Part shown: piece by piece, positions 53,385 through 63,951 of the stretch
Layout of the letters: each line of letters begins with the position of its first letter
Position numbering within the stretch: the stretch's first letter is position 1
DNA from: an uncultured SAR86 cluster bacterium
GTDB taxonomy: Bacteria; Pseudomonadota; Gammaproteobacteria; Magnimaribacterales; D2472
Reading direction: 5' to 3'
Length of the DNA stretch: 64,000 nt
Assembly: GCA_902541175.1 (NCBI GenBank)
Contig: CACBPP010000001.1
Coordinates: 1-64,000 of the forward strand
The notes under the pieces: generated by a model
Told to the model about the DNA's origin: nothing
The model's input: the letters and a program-made list of their open reading frames with translations, nothing else
The model's database searches: none
Translations under genes and position numbers: made by a program

Positions 53385-53405
53385 ACCATACTTAAATAGT
53401 ATGGT
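53385..53405. promoter_or_regulatory. Short hairpin between the diiron protein and BaxI genes
   Basis: ACCATACT (53385-53392) and AGTATGGT (53398-53405) form a perfect 8-base inverted repeat with a 5-base loop. It lies 20 bases after the diiron gene stop and about 20 bases before the BaxI start. No T-run follows, so a weak terminator, RNA processing site or operator are all possible. Confidence 0.4.
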
Positions 53406-53425
53406 ATTTAATATGGAGATTATTA

Positions 53426-54217
53426 ATGTCTAAACACGCAGCACTTGATACTTTTGGGAGATCTGGGAATCCAGTAATAAGATCTTCTGCATTTGATTCT
53501 CGAGCATCGTCAGATTCTGAAAGAATGACTTTAGATGGGGCGGTTAATAAGACGGCCATAATGCTAGCAATTCTTATATCTACAGCAGCGATTTCATGGA
53601 ACTTTCCAAGTCCATTAGTTGTTATGCTCTCATATATCGGTATATTAGCAGCAGCAATTGCAAGTGTTGCTACTTTTGGTTTTTGGATGCCTTTTATTGG
53701 TTTCATAATTAATCCAAGGCCCTACTTAGCTCCAAAGACCTGGTTAGTATTTGCATTTGGAGAAGGATTTTTTATAGGCTTGATCTCTTTGTCATTTGAA
53801 ACAATGTTTCCTGGTATAGTTCTTGAGGCGGTATCTTTAACATTTTGTGTTGCTGCGACGTTATTATTCTTATATAAATCTGGTATTGTTAAACCAAGTC
53901 AAAACTTCGTTTTAATGGTCTGCTCTGCAGTTTTTGGTATCTTCTTATTTTACATAGGAACGCTTATATACTCTTTGATTACTGGCGTATCTCCGGAAAT
54001 ATTTTCAGGCAGTAGTAATGCGTCTATTGGATTATCTCTATTCATAGTAGCTATGGCGGCATTTAGTCTAGTACTTGATTTTGACATCATTGAACAATCT
54101 GCTGAATATGGTTCTCCAAAGTATATGGAATATTTTGGGGCAATGGCCTTAGTTACTACTTTAATTTGGCTTTATATAGAAATACTTAGGCTTTTAGCGA
54201 AGTTCAGATCGAGATAG
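53426..54217 (+). CDS. Bax inhibitor-1-like membrane protein
   Basis: A 263-residue multi-pass inner membrane protein with about seven hydrophobic segments after a polar N-terminus (SKHAALDTFGRSGNPVIRSS). The final part, LVLDFDIIEQSAEYGSPKYMEYFGAM, has the acidic residues near the end that are typical for the BaxI/YccA superfamily, proposed to act as proton-sensitive calcium leak channels or FtsH-linked proteins. A good GGAG ribosome-binding site lies upstream of the ATG. The stop overlaps the next gene by one base (TAGTG). Confidence 0.85.
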   Translation: MSKHAALDTFGRSGNPVIRSSAFDSRASSDSERMTLDGAVNKTAIMLAILISTAAISWNFPSPLVVMLSYIGILAAAIASVATFGFWMPFIGFIINPRPYLAPKTWLVFAFGEGFFIGLISLSFETMFPGIVLEAVSLTFCVAATLLFLYKSGIVKPSQNFVLMVCSAVFGIFLFYIGTLIYSLITGVSPEIFSGSSNASIGLSLFIVAMAAFSLVLDFDIIEQSAEYGSPKYMEYFGAMALVTTLIWLYIEILRLLAKFRSR

Positions 54218-54438
54218 TGTTTTCTTCAAATCCTTTGATTCTATTTCTTGGATTAGTTTCCTTTGGAATATTCTTCTATTTATTAAGAATACGAGCATCT
54301 AAAAATCAAATAGAGTCTTTTAAAAACAAAAAAAGAATGAATTGGTCTTGGTTGTGGTTAAGATATGGAAAAGATAAATCAAAATCAAATGTTATTGAAG
54401 GTGAAGCGAAAGAGGTAAATCATGAAGAAAAAAAGTAA
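54217..54438 (+). CDS. Small single-pass membrane protein
   Basis: A 73-residue protein with a GTG start that shares one base with the upstream stop. Residues 6-23 are a single membrane helix (LILFLGLVSFGIFFYLL), followed by a charged, lysine-rich cytoplasmic-type tail. It overlaps the DUF305 gene by 17 bases. I do not recognise the family. Tight coupling on both sides suggests it is real and expressed with its neighbours. Confidence 0.55.
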   Translation: MFSSNPLILFLGLVSFGIFFYLLRIRASKNQIESFKNKKRMNWSWLWLRYGKDKSKSNVIEGEAKEVNHEEKK

Positions 54439-56617
54439 TACTTTAATAAAAAATCTCAAATTAATATTTTTTACTACATTAACACTACACATTGTGGGTT
54501 CTGAATTGAATCAAGATCCTCAAATAATACAACCAGGCGCACCAGGTAATCCGTCAAAAGTAATTGATGCAAAAGAAGCAACAGATATTGCTAATACTTC
54601 ATATATAAAAGCTGATGTTGATTTTCTTCAAGGAATGATTGTTCATCATGAGCAAGCTATTGTGATGTCAGAAATGGCAGATGAAAGAACAAATAATAAA
54701 TCAATTTTAGATCTTGCAAAAAGAATTGATGTATCTCAAAAAGATGAGATTAACTTTATGGAATCTTGGTTAAAAGATAGAGATGAATTTAAAAAAGCAG
54801 AAGATAAACATCATCATAATCATCACGATCACAACATGCATAACCATATTGATATGGTTGGAATGGCTACTCCTAAACAACTTAATGACTTGAGCAATTC
54901 TGATAGTACTAATTTTGATAGGTTATTCCTCAAGTTAATGATAAATCATCACGACGGTGCATTAGAAATGGTTGATGAGTTAAAAAAATATCCTGGAAAT
55001 ACATATGATCCAATATTAAATGAATTTGTTTCAGATTTAATTAATGATCAGGGTGTTGAAATTGAGAGGATGAATACCCTACTAACTGGTTTATCTAATG
55101 ATCCAAGAGCCGGTTTGGCTGGAGGATTATTCATTGCCGAAGAAGCTATTTCGAATATGGAGCTAATAACATCACTAAAAAAACCAACTGGTTTTTTTGA
55201 TCCTGAAAATCCAGCTGCAAAGGGCTCAGAGGATTTAACTGAGGATAATGATGATAAAACTACTGCAGAAATTTCTAGATCTTTAAGATCACCAATGTTG
55301 TCTTTTGCAAATACTGATATGGCTTTTAAAGATAATATTCTTGTTGCTGGAAGTTATCACGGATTTAATATATACGAACTAGGGAATGATGGCATTCCTA
55401 GTCTAATCTCATCAGTTGTATGTCCAGGCGGTCAAGGAGATGTTTCAATTGTTGGAAATCTTTTGATTATGTCTGTAGAAGAAAACAGAAGTAGAATAGA
55501 TTGTGGACTTGAGGGGGTAAATAGTGATTCAAGTCCTGAAAGATTTAGAGGTATTAGAATCTTTGATATATCTAATTTATATAAGCCCAAACAAGTTGGA
55601 GCTGTTCAAACCTGCAGAGGCTCACATACCCACTCTGTGGTATCTAGTGATAGAAAAAAAATCATAGTTTATAACTCTGGAACTGGAAGAGTTAGAGATA
55701 CAGAAGAAAAAGAAGATTGTTTCGGCTGGGACGGTGGAGGCTCTTCCTATTTTTCGATTGATATTATTGAAATACCAATTAAAAACCCTTCGAGATCTAA
55801 AATTGTTAAAAGTCCAAGAGTCTTCATGGACCTGGAAACTGGTAATGTTGCAGGATTATGGCGAGGTGGTGACCATGGTGATGATACCCAAGATACAAAC
55901 TCGACCAATCAATGTCATGATATTACGGTTTTCCCATCTGCAAATATAGCTGCTGGCGCGTGTTCTGGTAATGGAATCTTATTTGATATAACTGATCCCT
56001 ATAACCCTGAAAGGCTTGATGTTGTAACTGATATTGGTTTTGCTTATTGGCATTCTGCAACATTTAACAATGATGGCACAAAAGTAATTTTTACTGATGA
56101 ATGGGGTGGCGGTGGTCGAGCAAGATGCCGTGCATGGGATCCTTTAGACTGGGGAGCAGACGCTATTTATGATATTGTTGATAAAAAATTGGTCTTCAAA
56201 AGTCATTACAAAATGCCAGCACCTCAGTTAGAAACTGAAAACTGCGTTGCTCATAATGGATCAATTATCCCAATACCTAATAGAGATATATTTGTTCAAG
56301 CATGGTATCAAGGTGGTATTTCTATAATGGACTTTACCGACTCTTCTATGCCTAAAGAAATTGCTTATTTTGATAGAGGTCCTATCCTTGAGGATATATT
56401 GATTACTGGTGGGTATTGGTCAACATATTATTACGATGGTTTTATCTACGGCACTGAAATAACTAGAGGTCTTGATGTTTTCAGGTTAACTCCAAGTGAA
56501 TATATCAGTGAAAAAGAAATAGAAGCTGCTTCAAAAGCATTCCCAGCAGTTGGCGATAGTGTGTTCAATCCACAACAACAATTCCCAATGGCTTGGCCTG
56601 CAACTTTTTTAGAATAA
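54422..56617 (+). CDS. DUF305 domain fused to beta-propeller-like repeats, secreted
   Basis: A 731-residue protein with an N-terminal signal-like segment (about 8-26). Residues about 55-230 form a DUF305 pair with ferritin-like helices: FLQGMIVHHEQAIVMSEMA (HH75-76) and LMINHHDGALEMVDEL (HH176-177). Between them is a histidine-rich loop (130-142, HHHNHHDHNMHNH), likely metal-binding. Residues about 300-700 have repeated LVIVD-type segments (such as RGIRIFDISNLYKPKQVG and GILFDITDPYNPERLD), giving a propeller. The function is unknown; copper or other metal handling in the periplasm is plausible. Confidence 0.78.
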   Translation: MKKKSNTLIKNLKLIFFTTLTLHIVGSELNQDPQIIQPGAPGNPSKVIDAKEATDIANTSYIKADVDFLQGMIVHHEQAIVMSEMADERTNNKSILDLAKRIDVSQKDEINFMESWLKDRDEFKKAEDKHHHNHHDHNMHNHIDMVGMATPKQLNDLSNSDSTNFDRLFLKLMINHHDGALEMVDELKKYPGNTYDPILNEFVSDLINDQGVEIERMNTLLTGLSNDPRAGLAGGLFIAEEAISNMELITSLKKPTGFFDPENPAAKGSEDLTEDNDDKTTAEISRSLRSPMLSFANTDMAFKDNILVAGSYHGFNIYELGNDGIPSLISSVVCPGGQGDVSIVGNLLIMSVEENRSRIDCGLEGVNSDSSPERFRGIRIFDISNLYKPKQVGAVQTCRGSHTHSVVSSDRKKIIVYNSGTGRVRDTEEKEDCFGWDGGGSSYFSIDIIEIPIKNPSRSKIVKSPRVFMDLETGNVAGLWRGGDHGDDTQDTNSTNQCHDITVFPSANIAAGACSGNGILFDITDPYNPERLDVVTDIGFAYWHSATFNNDGTKVIFTDEWGGGGRARCRAWDPLDWGADAIYDIVDKKLVFKSHYKMPAPQLETENCVAHNGSIIPIPNRDIFVQAWYQGGISIMDFTDSSMPKEIAYFDRGPILEDILITGGYWSTYYYDGFIYGTEITRGLDVFRLTPSEYISEKEIEAASKAFPAVGDSVFNPQQQFPMAWPATFLE

Positions 56618-56627
56618 AGTTTAAAAA

Positions 56628-57440
56628 ATGTTTGTTGCTATTGATTTTGGAATAACAAACACAGATGTAGTAGTTAATCAAAATGGTGATGATATATTCT
56701 ATTCATTTCCGTCTAGATCAATAACAGATGATTTTATTGATTATATCTTTAACGAAATTGATTTAGATTTTGTTAATTTGCATAAAATTGGAGTAACTGG
56801 TGGTAAATCTAGTAATTTAGGTGAAACATATAAAGATGTTCCCATCATTAAGATTAATGAAGTAGATGCAATAGGCCTTGGTGCGATCGATTTATATGAT
56901 ATTTCTGAAGAGTCTTTTGTAGCCGTAAGTGCTGGAACTGGGACTGCATGTATTCATCATAATAACGGTAAATTTAATCACTTGGGAGGAATATCAGTTG
57001 GAGGTGGAACATTACAGGGCTTATCAAAATATTTAATAAGTACTGAAAATGCAAAAGATATAGAGGAATTGGCTAAAAAAGGAGATAGAAAAGAGTTAGA
57101 TTTTTTGATTGGAGATGTTGTAAATGAAATTGGATCTTTATATCCAGAAATTACTGCCTCAAATTTTGGCAAAGCAAAAAATAATAAAAATAATTCCAAA
57201 GAAGATGCTGCTGCATCTCTTTCAAATATGATTGGGGAAGTTATTGGAACAATATCTTATCTTAATGCTCTTTTGTGTAATGAAAATAAGGTTTATTTCT
57301 TGGGGAGAACATCTTTAAATAAAGTTATTAAAAATGGTATTGAAGATAGGTTAAAACTTGCTAATATTAGTGGTGTATTTAAAGAAAACAGAGAATATGG
57401 TAATGTACTTGGTGCATTAAGATCTATTCAATCAGATTAG
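56628..57440 (+). CDS. coaW: Type II pantothenate kinase-like protein
   Basis: A 270-residue kinase of the ASKHA fold. It has the phosphate loop FVAIDFGITNTD at the start, KIGVTGGKSSN, VAVSAGTGTACIHH, and HLGGISVGGGTLQGLSKYLI, the last being characteristic of eukaryotic-type and staphylococcal CoaW. The reaction would be pantothenate phosphorylation for coenzyme A. Gammaproteobacteria usually carry type I or III, so this is notable. Other BadF/BadG-like kinases are an alternative. Confidence 0.72.
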   Translation: MFVAIDFGITNTDVVVNQNGDDIFYSFPSRSITDDFIDYIFNEIDLDFVNLHKIGVTGGKSSNLGETYKDVPIIKINEVDAIGLGAIDLYDISEESFVAVSAGTGTACIHHNNGKFNHLGGISVGGGTLQGLSKYLISTENAKDIEELAKKGDRKELDFLIGDVVNEIGSLYPEITASNFGKAKNNKNNSKEDAAASLSNMIGEVIGTISYLNALLCNENKVYFLGRTSLNKVIKNGIEDRLKLANISGVFKENREYGNVLGALRSIQSD

Positions 57441-57457
57441 AAAAATTTTTATAGAAA

Positions 57458-58708
57458 ATGGAAGTATTAACAGATAAATCAATAATTATTACACTAGCTG
57501 TCCCAGCTTTCTTTGTATTAATAATAATAGAATATTTTTACGGTTTATTTATTGGCAAAAATACATATCGTTTGAATGATACATTAACGAGTATTTCTTT
57601 AGGAATGATAAGTAGATTTCCTGTTATGCTAAATTTTGGAGTTCAGAGTGCAATATTTATATATATCAGTAAGTATCTTAACCTGGGACTTTTATCTGTT
57701 AAGAATCCTTTTACCTGGATAGCTGCCTTTCTTTTGTATGATTTGTCATACTACTGGATGCATAGAATGCATCATGAAGTAAAGATTTTATGGGCTACGC
57801 ATAGCGTTCATCATCATGGAGAAGATTACAATTTAGCAACTGCCTTGAGACAAACTAGCACAGGCTGGCTATGGAAATGGATCTTCTATACACCAATGAT
57901 GCTAATTGGAGTCCCTGGTGAAGTATTCGTAACTGTAGCAGGTATTAATTTAGTTTATCAATTTTGGGTTCACACAGAACACATAGGGCATCTTGGTTTT
58001 CTTGAAAAAATATTTATCACGCCAATGAATCATCGCATTCATCACGCAAAAAATAAAGAATACATAGATGCAAATTATGGAGGTGTTTTCATAATTTGGG
58101 ATAGGATGTTTGGGACTTATACTCCACAAAGAGAAGAGCTCAAGCCTGTTTATGGTACGGCAACACCTCTGAACAGTTGGAATCCTATTTGGGCTAATTT
58201 TCAAGTTTTTTCAATAATGATAAAAGACACTATCAAAACTAAGTTATGGAAAGATAAGATTAAAGTATGGTTTGCAGAAACATATTGGAGACCTGAGGAT
58301 TGTATTGAGGAAAAAGATCCAAAAGACTTTTACAAAAAATTTAATCCTACAATAAGTACTGACATTAAGATTTTTAGTGTTACGCAAATATTATTTACAA
58401 CAACAGTCTTCAATCTTGTCTTTATAAATGCGCCTTTACTTTCGTACTTTGAAATTTGTTTATTTGGAGTATCCTTAGTTACTCTAGCATCTTTAACTGG
58501 ATATTTGATGCATGGAAAGAGAATTGCTTATCAGCTTATTTTGTTGTTTTCGATATTAAGCATTCTAGTAATATTCACATATGACCCAATAAACATGGTC
58601 TTAATTTCTTCAAAATTACTATTAGCTCAGCTTAGTTGTAATGTTATAACAGTAACTGGAATACTTTTTTTCCAGTCACTGTTAAATATGCGAACTTTAA
58701 AAACTTAA
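57458..58708 (+). CDS. Sterol desaturase/fatty acid hydroxylase family membrane protein
   Basis: A 416-residue integral membrane diiron protein. The histidine boxes are HRMHH at 102-106, HSVHHHGED at 115-122 and NHRIHHAKN near 190-198, with further HTEHIGHLG. These ligate two irons in fatty acid hydroxylases and alkylglycerol monooxygenase-like enzymes. There are several hydrophobic segments, including a C-terminal cluster (about 320-416). The lipid substrate is unknown. Confidence 0.85.
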   Translation: MEVLTDKSIIITLAVPAFFVLIIIEYFYGLFIGKNTYRLNDTLTSISLGMISRFPVMLNFGVQSAIFIYISKYLNLGLLSVKNPFTWIAAFLLYDLSYYWMHRMHHEVKILWATHSVHHHGEDYNLATALRQTSTGWLWKWIFYTPMMLIGVPGEVFVTVAGINLVYQFWVHTEHIGHLGFLEKIFITPMNHRIHHAKNKEYIDANYGGVFIIWDRMFGTYTPQREELKPVYGTATPLNSWNPIWANFQVFSIMIKDTIKTKLWKDKIKVWFAETYWRPEDCIEEKDPKDFYKKFNPTISTDIKIFSVTQILFTTTVFNLVFINAPLLSYFEICLFGVSLVTLASLTGYLMHGKRIAYQLILLFSILSILVIFTYDPINMVLISSKLLLAQLSCNVITVTGILFFQSLLNMRTLKT

Positions 58709-58709
58709 A

Positions 58710-60851
<2,142 letters not shown>

Positions 60852-60952
60852 CTAATAATCTCCTTATGTTATAAAAATATGCAAAAAGAAAGTTTCTAAT
60901 AATAAATATACTATAAAAAAATCAAAAAAAAAGTACTAAAAGTATATTTAAA

Positions 60953-61028
60953 TGGTGGAGCTACGCGGGATCGAACCGCGGACCCCCTGCTTGCAAAGCA
61001 GGTGCTCTCCCAGCTGAGCTATAGCCCC
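60953..61028 (-). tRNA. tRNA-Ala (anticodon TGC)
   Basis: The reverse strand gives a 76-base tRNA starting GGGGCTATAGCTCAG, with anticodon stem-loop CCTGCTTTGCAAGCAGG (anticodon TGC), T-arm GGTTCGATCCC and encoded CCA at the 3' end. Acceptor, D, anticodon and T stems all pair. It stands alone, not in an rRNA operon within this window. Confidence 0.97.
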
Positions 61029-61074
61029 ACATTAGGTTGCAATATTGTACTTTAAAGAATATTTTTTTGTATAT

Positions 61075-61623
61075 TTAATCTAAATTCTTTTTATTATTGA
61101 TCGGAGCTAATTTAGAAGATTTTAATTGTTCAGTATTTGGATTTTTACTGCTTCTGCCCGAAGCACTAGCAACAACGTTTTGTTTATAAATATTAAAAAC
61201 CTCAAATAATAGATAAAACCAAAATCCATTAACCACAGGTTCAACTATTGCATCTATAGCGGCTAGGTTCAAGGGCGCACCAGTTAGCAGCCTGTTACAT
61301 GTCATTGCGATTAATATGTGGCCTATTGTATATATTACTGCAAGATAAATTCCAACATTTTGCGAACTAAAAATTTTTGTCGGCATATTATCTAATCTTT
61401 TTGTAATGAGATTCTTTAAAACTACAAGAAGAAAATAAAACCAAAATCCATTAATAATAGGCTCTACAAATGCATCTGCGGCAGCCATATCTAATGTAGC
61501 TCCGGTAATGATTCTGTTGCATGTCATGGCTATTAAAATATGACCAATGGTATATATGACAGCAAGAACTAAGTTGTCATACTTAAAAACTTTAACGTCG
61601 TCATATTTTAAATAATTTTTCAT
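61075..61623 (-). CDS. Duplicated DUF2061-like membrane protein
   Basis: A 182-residue protein consisting of two copies of one membrane unit, residues about 20-63 and 94-137. The 18-residue stretch LAVIYTIGHILIAMTCNR is identical in both (20-37 and 94-111), followed by similar TGAxLxxAAxDAxVEPxxNGFWFY segments. The pattern of a helix, TG and a later EP...WFY segment resembles DUF2061 proteins. The C-terminal tail (145-182) is polar. The function is unknown; it may be an inner membrane dimer-like unit. Confidence 0.6.
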   Translation of the reverse strand: MKNYLKYDDVKVFKYDNLVLAVIYTIGHILIAMTCNRIITGATLDMAAADAFVEPIINGFWFYFLLVVLKNLITKRLDNMPTKIFSSQNVGIYLAVIYTIGHILIAMTCNRLLTGAPLNLAAIDAIVEPVVNGFWFYLLFEVFNIYKQNVVASASGRSSKNPNTEQLKSSKLAPINNKKNLD

Positions 61624-61645
61624 ATTGATTATTCTACTTCAAAAA

Positions 61646-61668
61646 AAAGGGCAATTGTATTGCCCTTT
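61646..61668. terminator. Bidirectional intrinsic terminator after the TonB receptor gene
   Basis: AAAGGGCAAT (61646-61655), loop TGT, and ATTGCCCTTT (61659-61668) form a 10-base perfect stem. On the reverse strand it is followed by a run of T residues (the complement of A61641-61648), as expected for the end of the TonB receptor transcript. The forward strand also has a T-rich tail. It lies between the receptor and the DUF2061-like gene. Confidence 0.85.
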
Positions 61669-61712
61669 CTTTATTTTTAGGGGTACTTTATAACACCCCT
61701 CTCCCAAGAACT

Positions 61713-63812
61713 TTAGAAAGTCTTACTTATAGAGAACCTAACGTTTAAGGGTTCACCAACTGAAGCCTGGTGTCTACTGTGAGAATGAGGAAAATATAAA
61801 GTATCATTTAAATTCTCAATATTCATTTGCACACTTAAATCATCAGCAATCATATAGTAAGCAGCAAAATCTACTCTTGTATATGCTGGAAGAAGATTTC
61901 CAGGCTTATCATTTCCAATTGCTGACTCTCCTTGTCTGGTTAAGCCCAAAGACCAACCAAGCTTGTCTGATACCTGATTAGTAGCAAATAATGAAATCAT
62001 ATGATCAGGTATTTCTCGTGGCTCACCACCTTTACCAGTTTTACCACTCATTTTAGTCAAGCCAAGAACAATATCCATTTTTTCAGATACACTTCCTTTC
62101 AACTCAAGTTCCATACCATCAACTTGTAAACCAACAATTTCATTAGTTTCTCCGGTTTCACTATCTCTAGCAGCTCTTGTTTGTTCACTGTCAAAATATG
62201 CAGCTGTCAAACTAAGGTCATCTGATAGCGCAACTTTGACACCAATTTCACTACTTTCGTATACATCAGGATCAAGTGCGGCGCTACTGGCAGACAATGC
62301 TTTAAATTGCTCTCCAGATCTTGGAAGGAAGCTTTCACTATAGCTATAGTACCAAGAGACATTTTCTTTTGGCTTATAAACAATCCCAGCTCTTGGAGAA
62401 AACTCTTTATCTTCTCTGGATTGCGCAGAACTATTTTTAATATCAGTAACAGTAATGTCAAAAGTGTCATGACGACCACCGATCATTAATTTTAAATTAT
62501 CAGAAACATCTATTTGATCTTGGAAATAAATTGATGTTACTTCTATATCAGATTTAGTTTTACTCTTTAAGTCTGCAGTATAGTCATTTGTTGATGCCTG
62601 GCCAGCAGCATTAACTGTAAAGTCCATTGGATCTGTAATATTAAATACTTCATTATCATCCTTAGTGTTACTAAAGTATGTGTTGTAACGATAATTATTG
62701 TTTGTTGTATCAATAATTTCAGCACCGAATAACATTGTATGAGTTGCTGATCCAATTTGTATTTCATTTACTAGGTTACCACTTATGATTGTATTTTCAC
62801 GTTCAGTTGGATCAAGATATCCATCCATAGTTACCACAGTCGCTCCTGCAGTATATCCAGATGCATAATAGTTTTTATACATTTTTTCAAACTCGCTAGA
62901 GACTATTTGAAGATTAGCTTTTCTTGTGTCAGAAAATACTGTACTCAGGGTTGCTCTGAAAATATCTGCCTCAAGAGTTTGAAGATTGTCTCCTTTACTG
63001 TCTCCAAAAGTAATTCCAGCAAATCTTTTTACTGGTGAGCCATTTTCAGTAGGAATACCTCTATCAATAAATCTTTCATGATCTGCATGTTCATATGAGA
63101 AATCTAGAGTAGTTTTATCACTCATTATTACTTTAAGTGTTGGATTAAATCCTATTCTATCTCCATCATAGTAATCTCTATGATTCTTTAATGTGTCAGA
63201 GTGAAACATTATTCTGAATGCGGAGGTATCATTGATCTGAACGTTGCTATCTATTACTAAATCATTTCCCCCAAAATCATCCAAACCAAAATCAACAGCA
63301 CCAAATTCTTCACCAATTACAGCTTTTTTCGATACCCTGTTAATAACTCCACCAGTACCACCTCTTCCAAATAAAAGCGCATTAGGTCCTCTTAGGATTT
63401 CAACCTGTTCAACATTATAAAGAGAACGATAATATTGAACGTCATCTCTTGTTCCATCTTGAAAAAAGTCAGCTGTAGATCTTACTCCACGAAACACTAC
63501 TGCATCCCTATGTCCCTCACCTTGAGATGTATTAACGCCTGGTGTATACCTAACAATGTCTCCAATTTGTCTGAAGCCTTGTTTACGAATATCATCATCA
63601 GTGACAATTGATACGGTTTGTGGAACATCCAAAACTGGTACAGGAGTCTTTAAAGCAGTTACCTGATCAGAATAAAGTACATTACCTTTTACAACAATTT
63701 CTTCAATATCTTCATCATTTTCTTGAGAGACAACGAATGATGATATTAAAAGGGCACCGATAAAAAATATTGAAAATATATCATCGAAAAATCTAGTCAT
63801 TATTTTGTTCAT
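61713..63812 (-). CDS. TonB-dependent siderophore receptor
   Basis: About 699 residues from the ATG at 63812. A TTG at 63827 is also in frame, but it lies before the AGGA that ends 6 bases upstream of this ATG, so the ATG is preferred. Signal peptide (about residues 10-30), TonB box-like EDIEEIVVKG, plug domain (PQTVSIVTDDDI, FRGVRSTADFFQDG, VEILRGPNALLFGRGGTGGVIN) and a 22-strand barrel ending in phenylalanine (SISKTF) are typical of siderophore receptors such as Fiu or FoxA. The ligand is unknown. A Fur box lies about 115 bases upstream. Confidence 0.93.
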   Translation of the reverse strand: MNKIMTRFFDDIFSIFFIGALLISSFVVSQENDEDIEEIVVKGNVLYSDQVTALKTPVPVLDVPQTVSIVTDDDIRKQGFRQIGDIVRYTPGVNTSQGEGHRDAVVFRGVRSTADFFQDGTRDDVQYYRSLYNVEQVEILRGPNALLFGRGGTGGVINRVSKKAVIGEEFGAVDFGLDDFGGNDLVIDSNVQINDTSAFRIMFHSDTLKNHRDYYDGDRIGFNPTLKVIMSDKTTLDFSYEHADHERFIDRGIPTENGSPVKRFAGITFGDSKGDNLQTLEADIFRATLSTVFSDTRKANLQIVSSEFEKMYKNYYASGYTAGATVVTMDGYLDPTERENTIISGNLVNEIQIGSATHTMLFGAEIIDTTNNNYRYNTYFSNTKDDNEVFNITDPMDFTVNAAGQASTNDYTADLKSKTKSDIEVTSIYFQDQIDVSDNLKLMIGGRHDTFDITVTDIKNSSAQSREDKEFSPRAGIVYKPKENVSWYYSYSESFLPRSGEQFKALSASSAALDPDVYESSEIGVKVALSDDLSLTAAYFDSEQTRAARDSETGETNEIVGLQVDGMELELKGSVSEKMDIVLGLTKMSGKTGKGGEPREIPDHMISLFATNQVSDKLGWSLGLTRQGESAIGNDKPGNLLPAYTRVDFAAYYMIADDLSVQMNIENLNDTLYFPHSHSRHQASVGEPLNVRFSISKTF

Positions 63813-63836
63813 ATTTTTTCCTAACAAAATTAAAAT

Positions 63837-63923
63837 GAAAGCTACCTTTTTCGCCTAAAGATTTTTGATTAAAAAATCAGAAAACTGCACACTTTTAGGG
63901 GAATGACCAATAAAGTAGCTTTC
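63837..63923 (-). ncRNA. Candidate structured leader RNA of the TonB receptor
   Basis: On the transcribed strand the leader can fold as one long hairpin. Outer stem: GAAAGCTAC with GTAGCTTTC (63837-63845 and 63915-63923, 9 perfect pairs). Middle stem: CCTAAAG with CTTTTAGG (63854-63860 and 63892-63899, one bulge). Inner stem: TGATT with AATCA (63866-63870 and 63875-63879). The fold lies between the Fur box and the ribosome-binding site. It does not match a riboswitch class I recognise. Confidence 0.4.
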
Positions 63924-63926
63924 ATG

Positions 63927-63951
63927 AATGAGAATGATAATGATTCTCATT
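63927..63951. promoter_or_regulatory. Fur box upstream of the TonB receptor
   Basis: Arms AATGAGAAT (63927-63935) and ATTCTCATT (63943-63951) are a perfect inverted repeat flanking GATAATG. Together they contain the GATAATGAT core of the classical Fur consensus. Fur with ferrous iron would repress the receptor in iron-replete conditions. It probably overlaps the promoter. Beyond it, to base 64000, there is only A+T-rich sequence. Confidence 0.85.

Noticed and set aside
61679-61700. AGGGGT/ACCCCT inverted repeat after the TonB receptor gene
   Set aside because: It has a 10-base loop and no T-run; the stronger hairpin at 61646-61668 explains termination.
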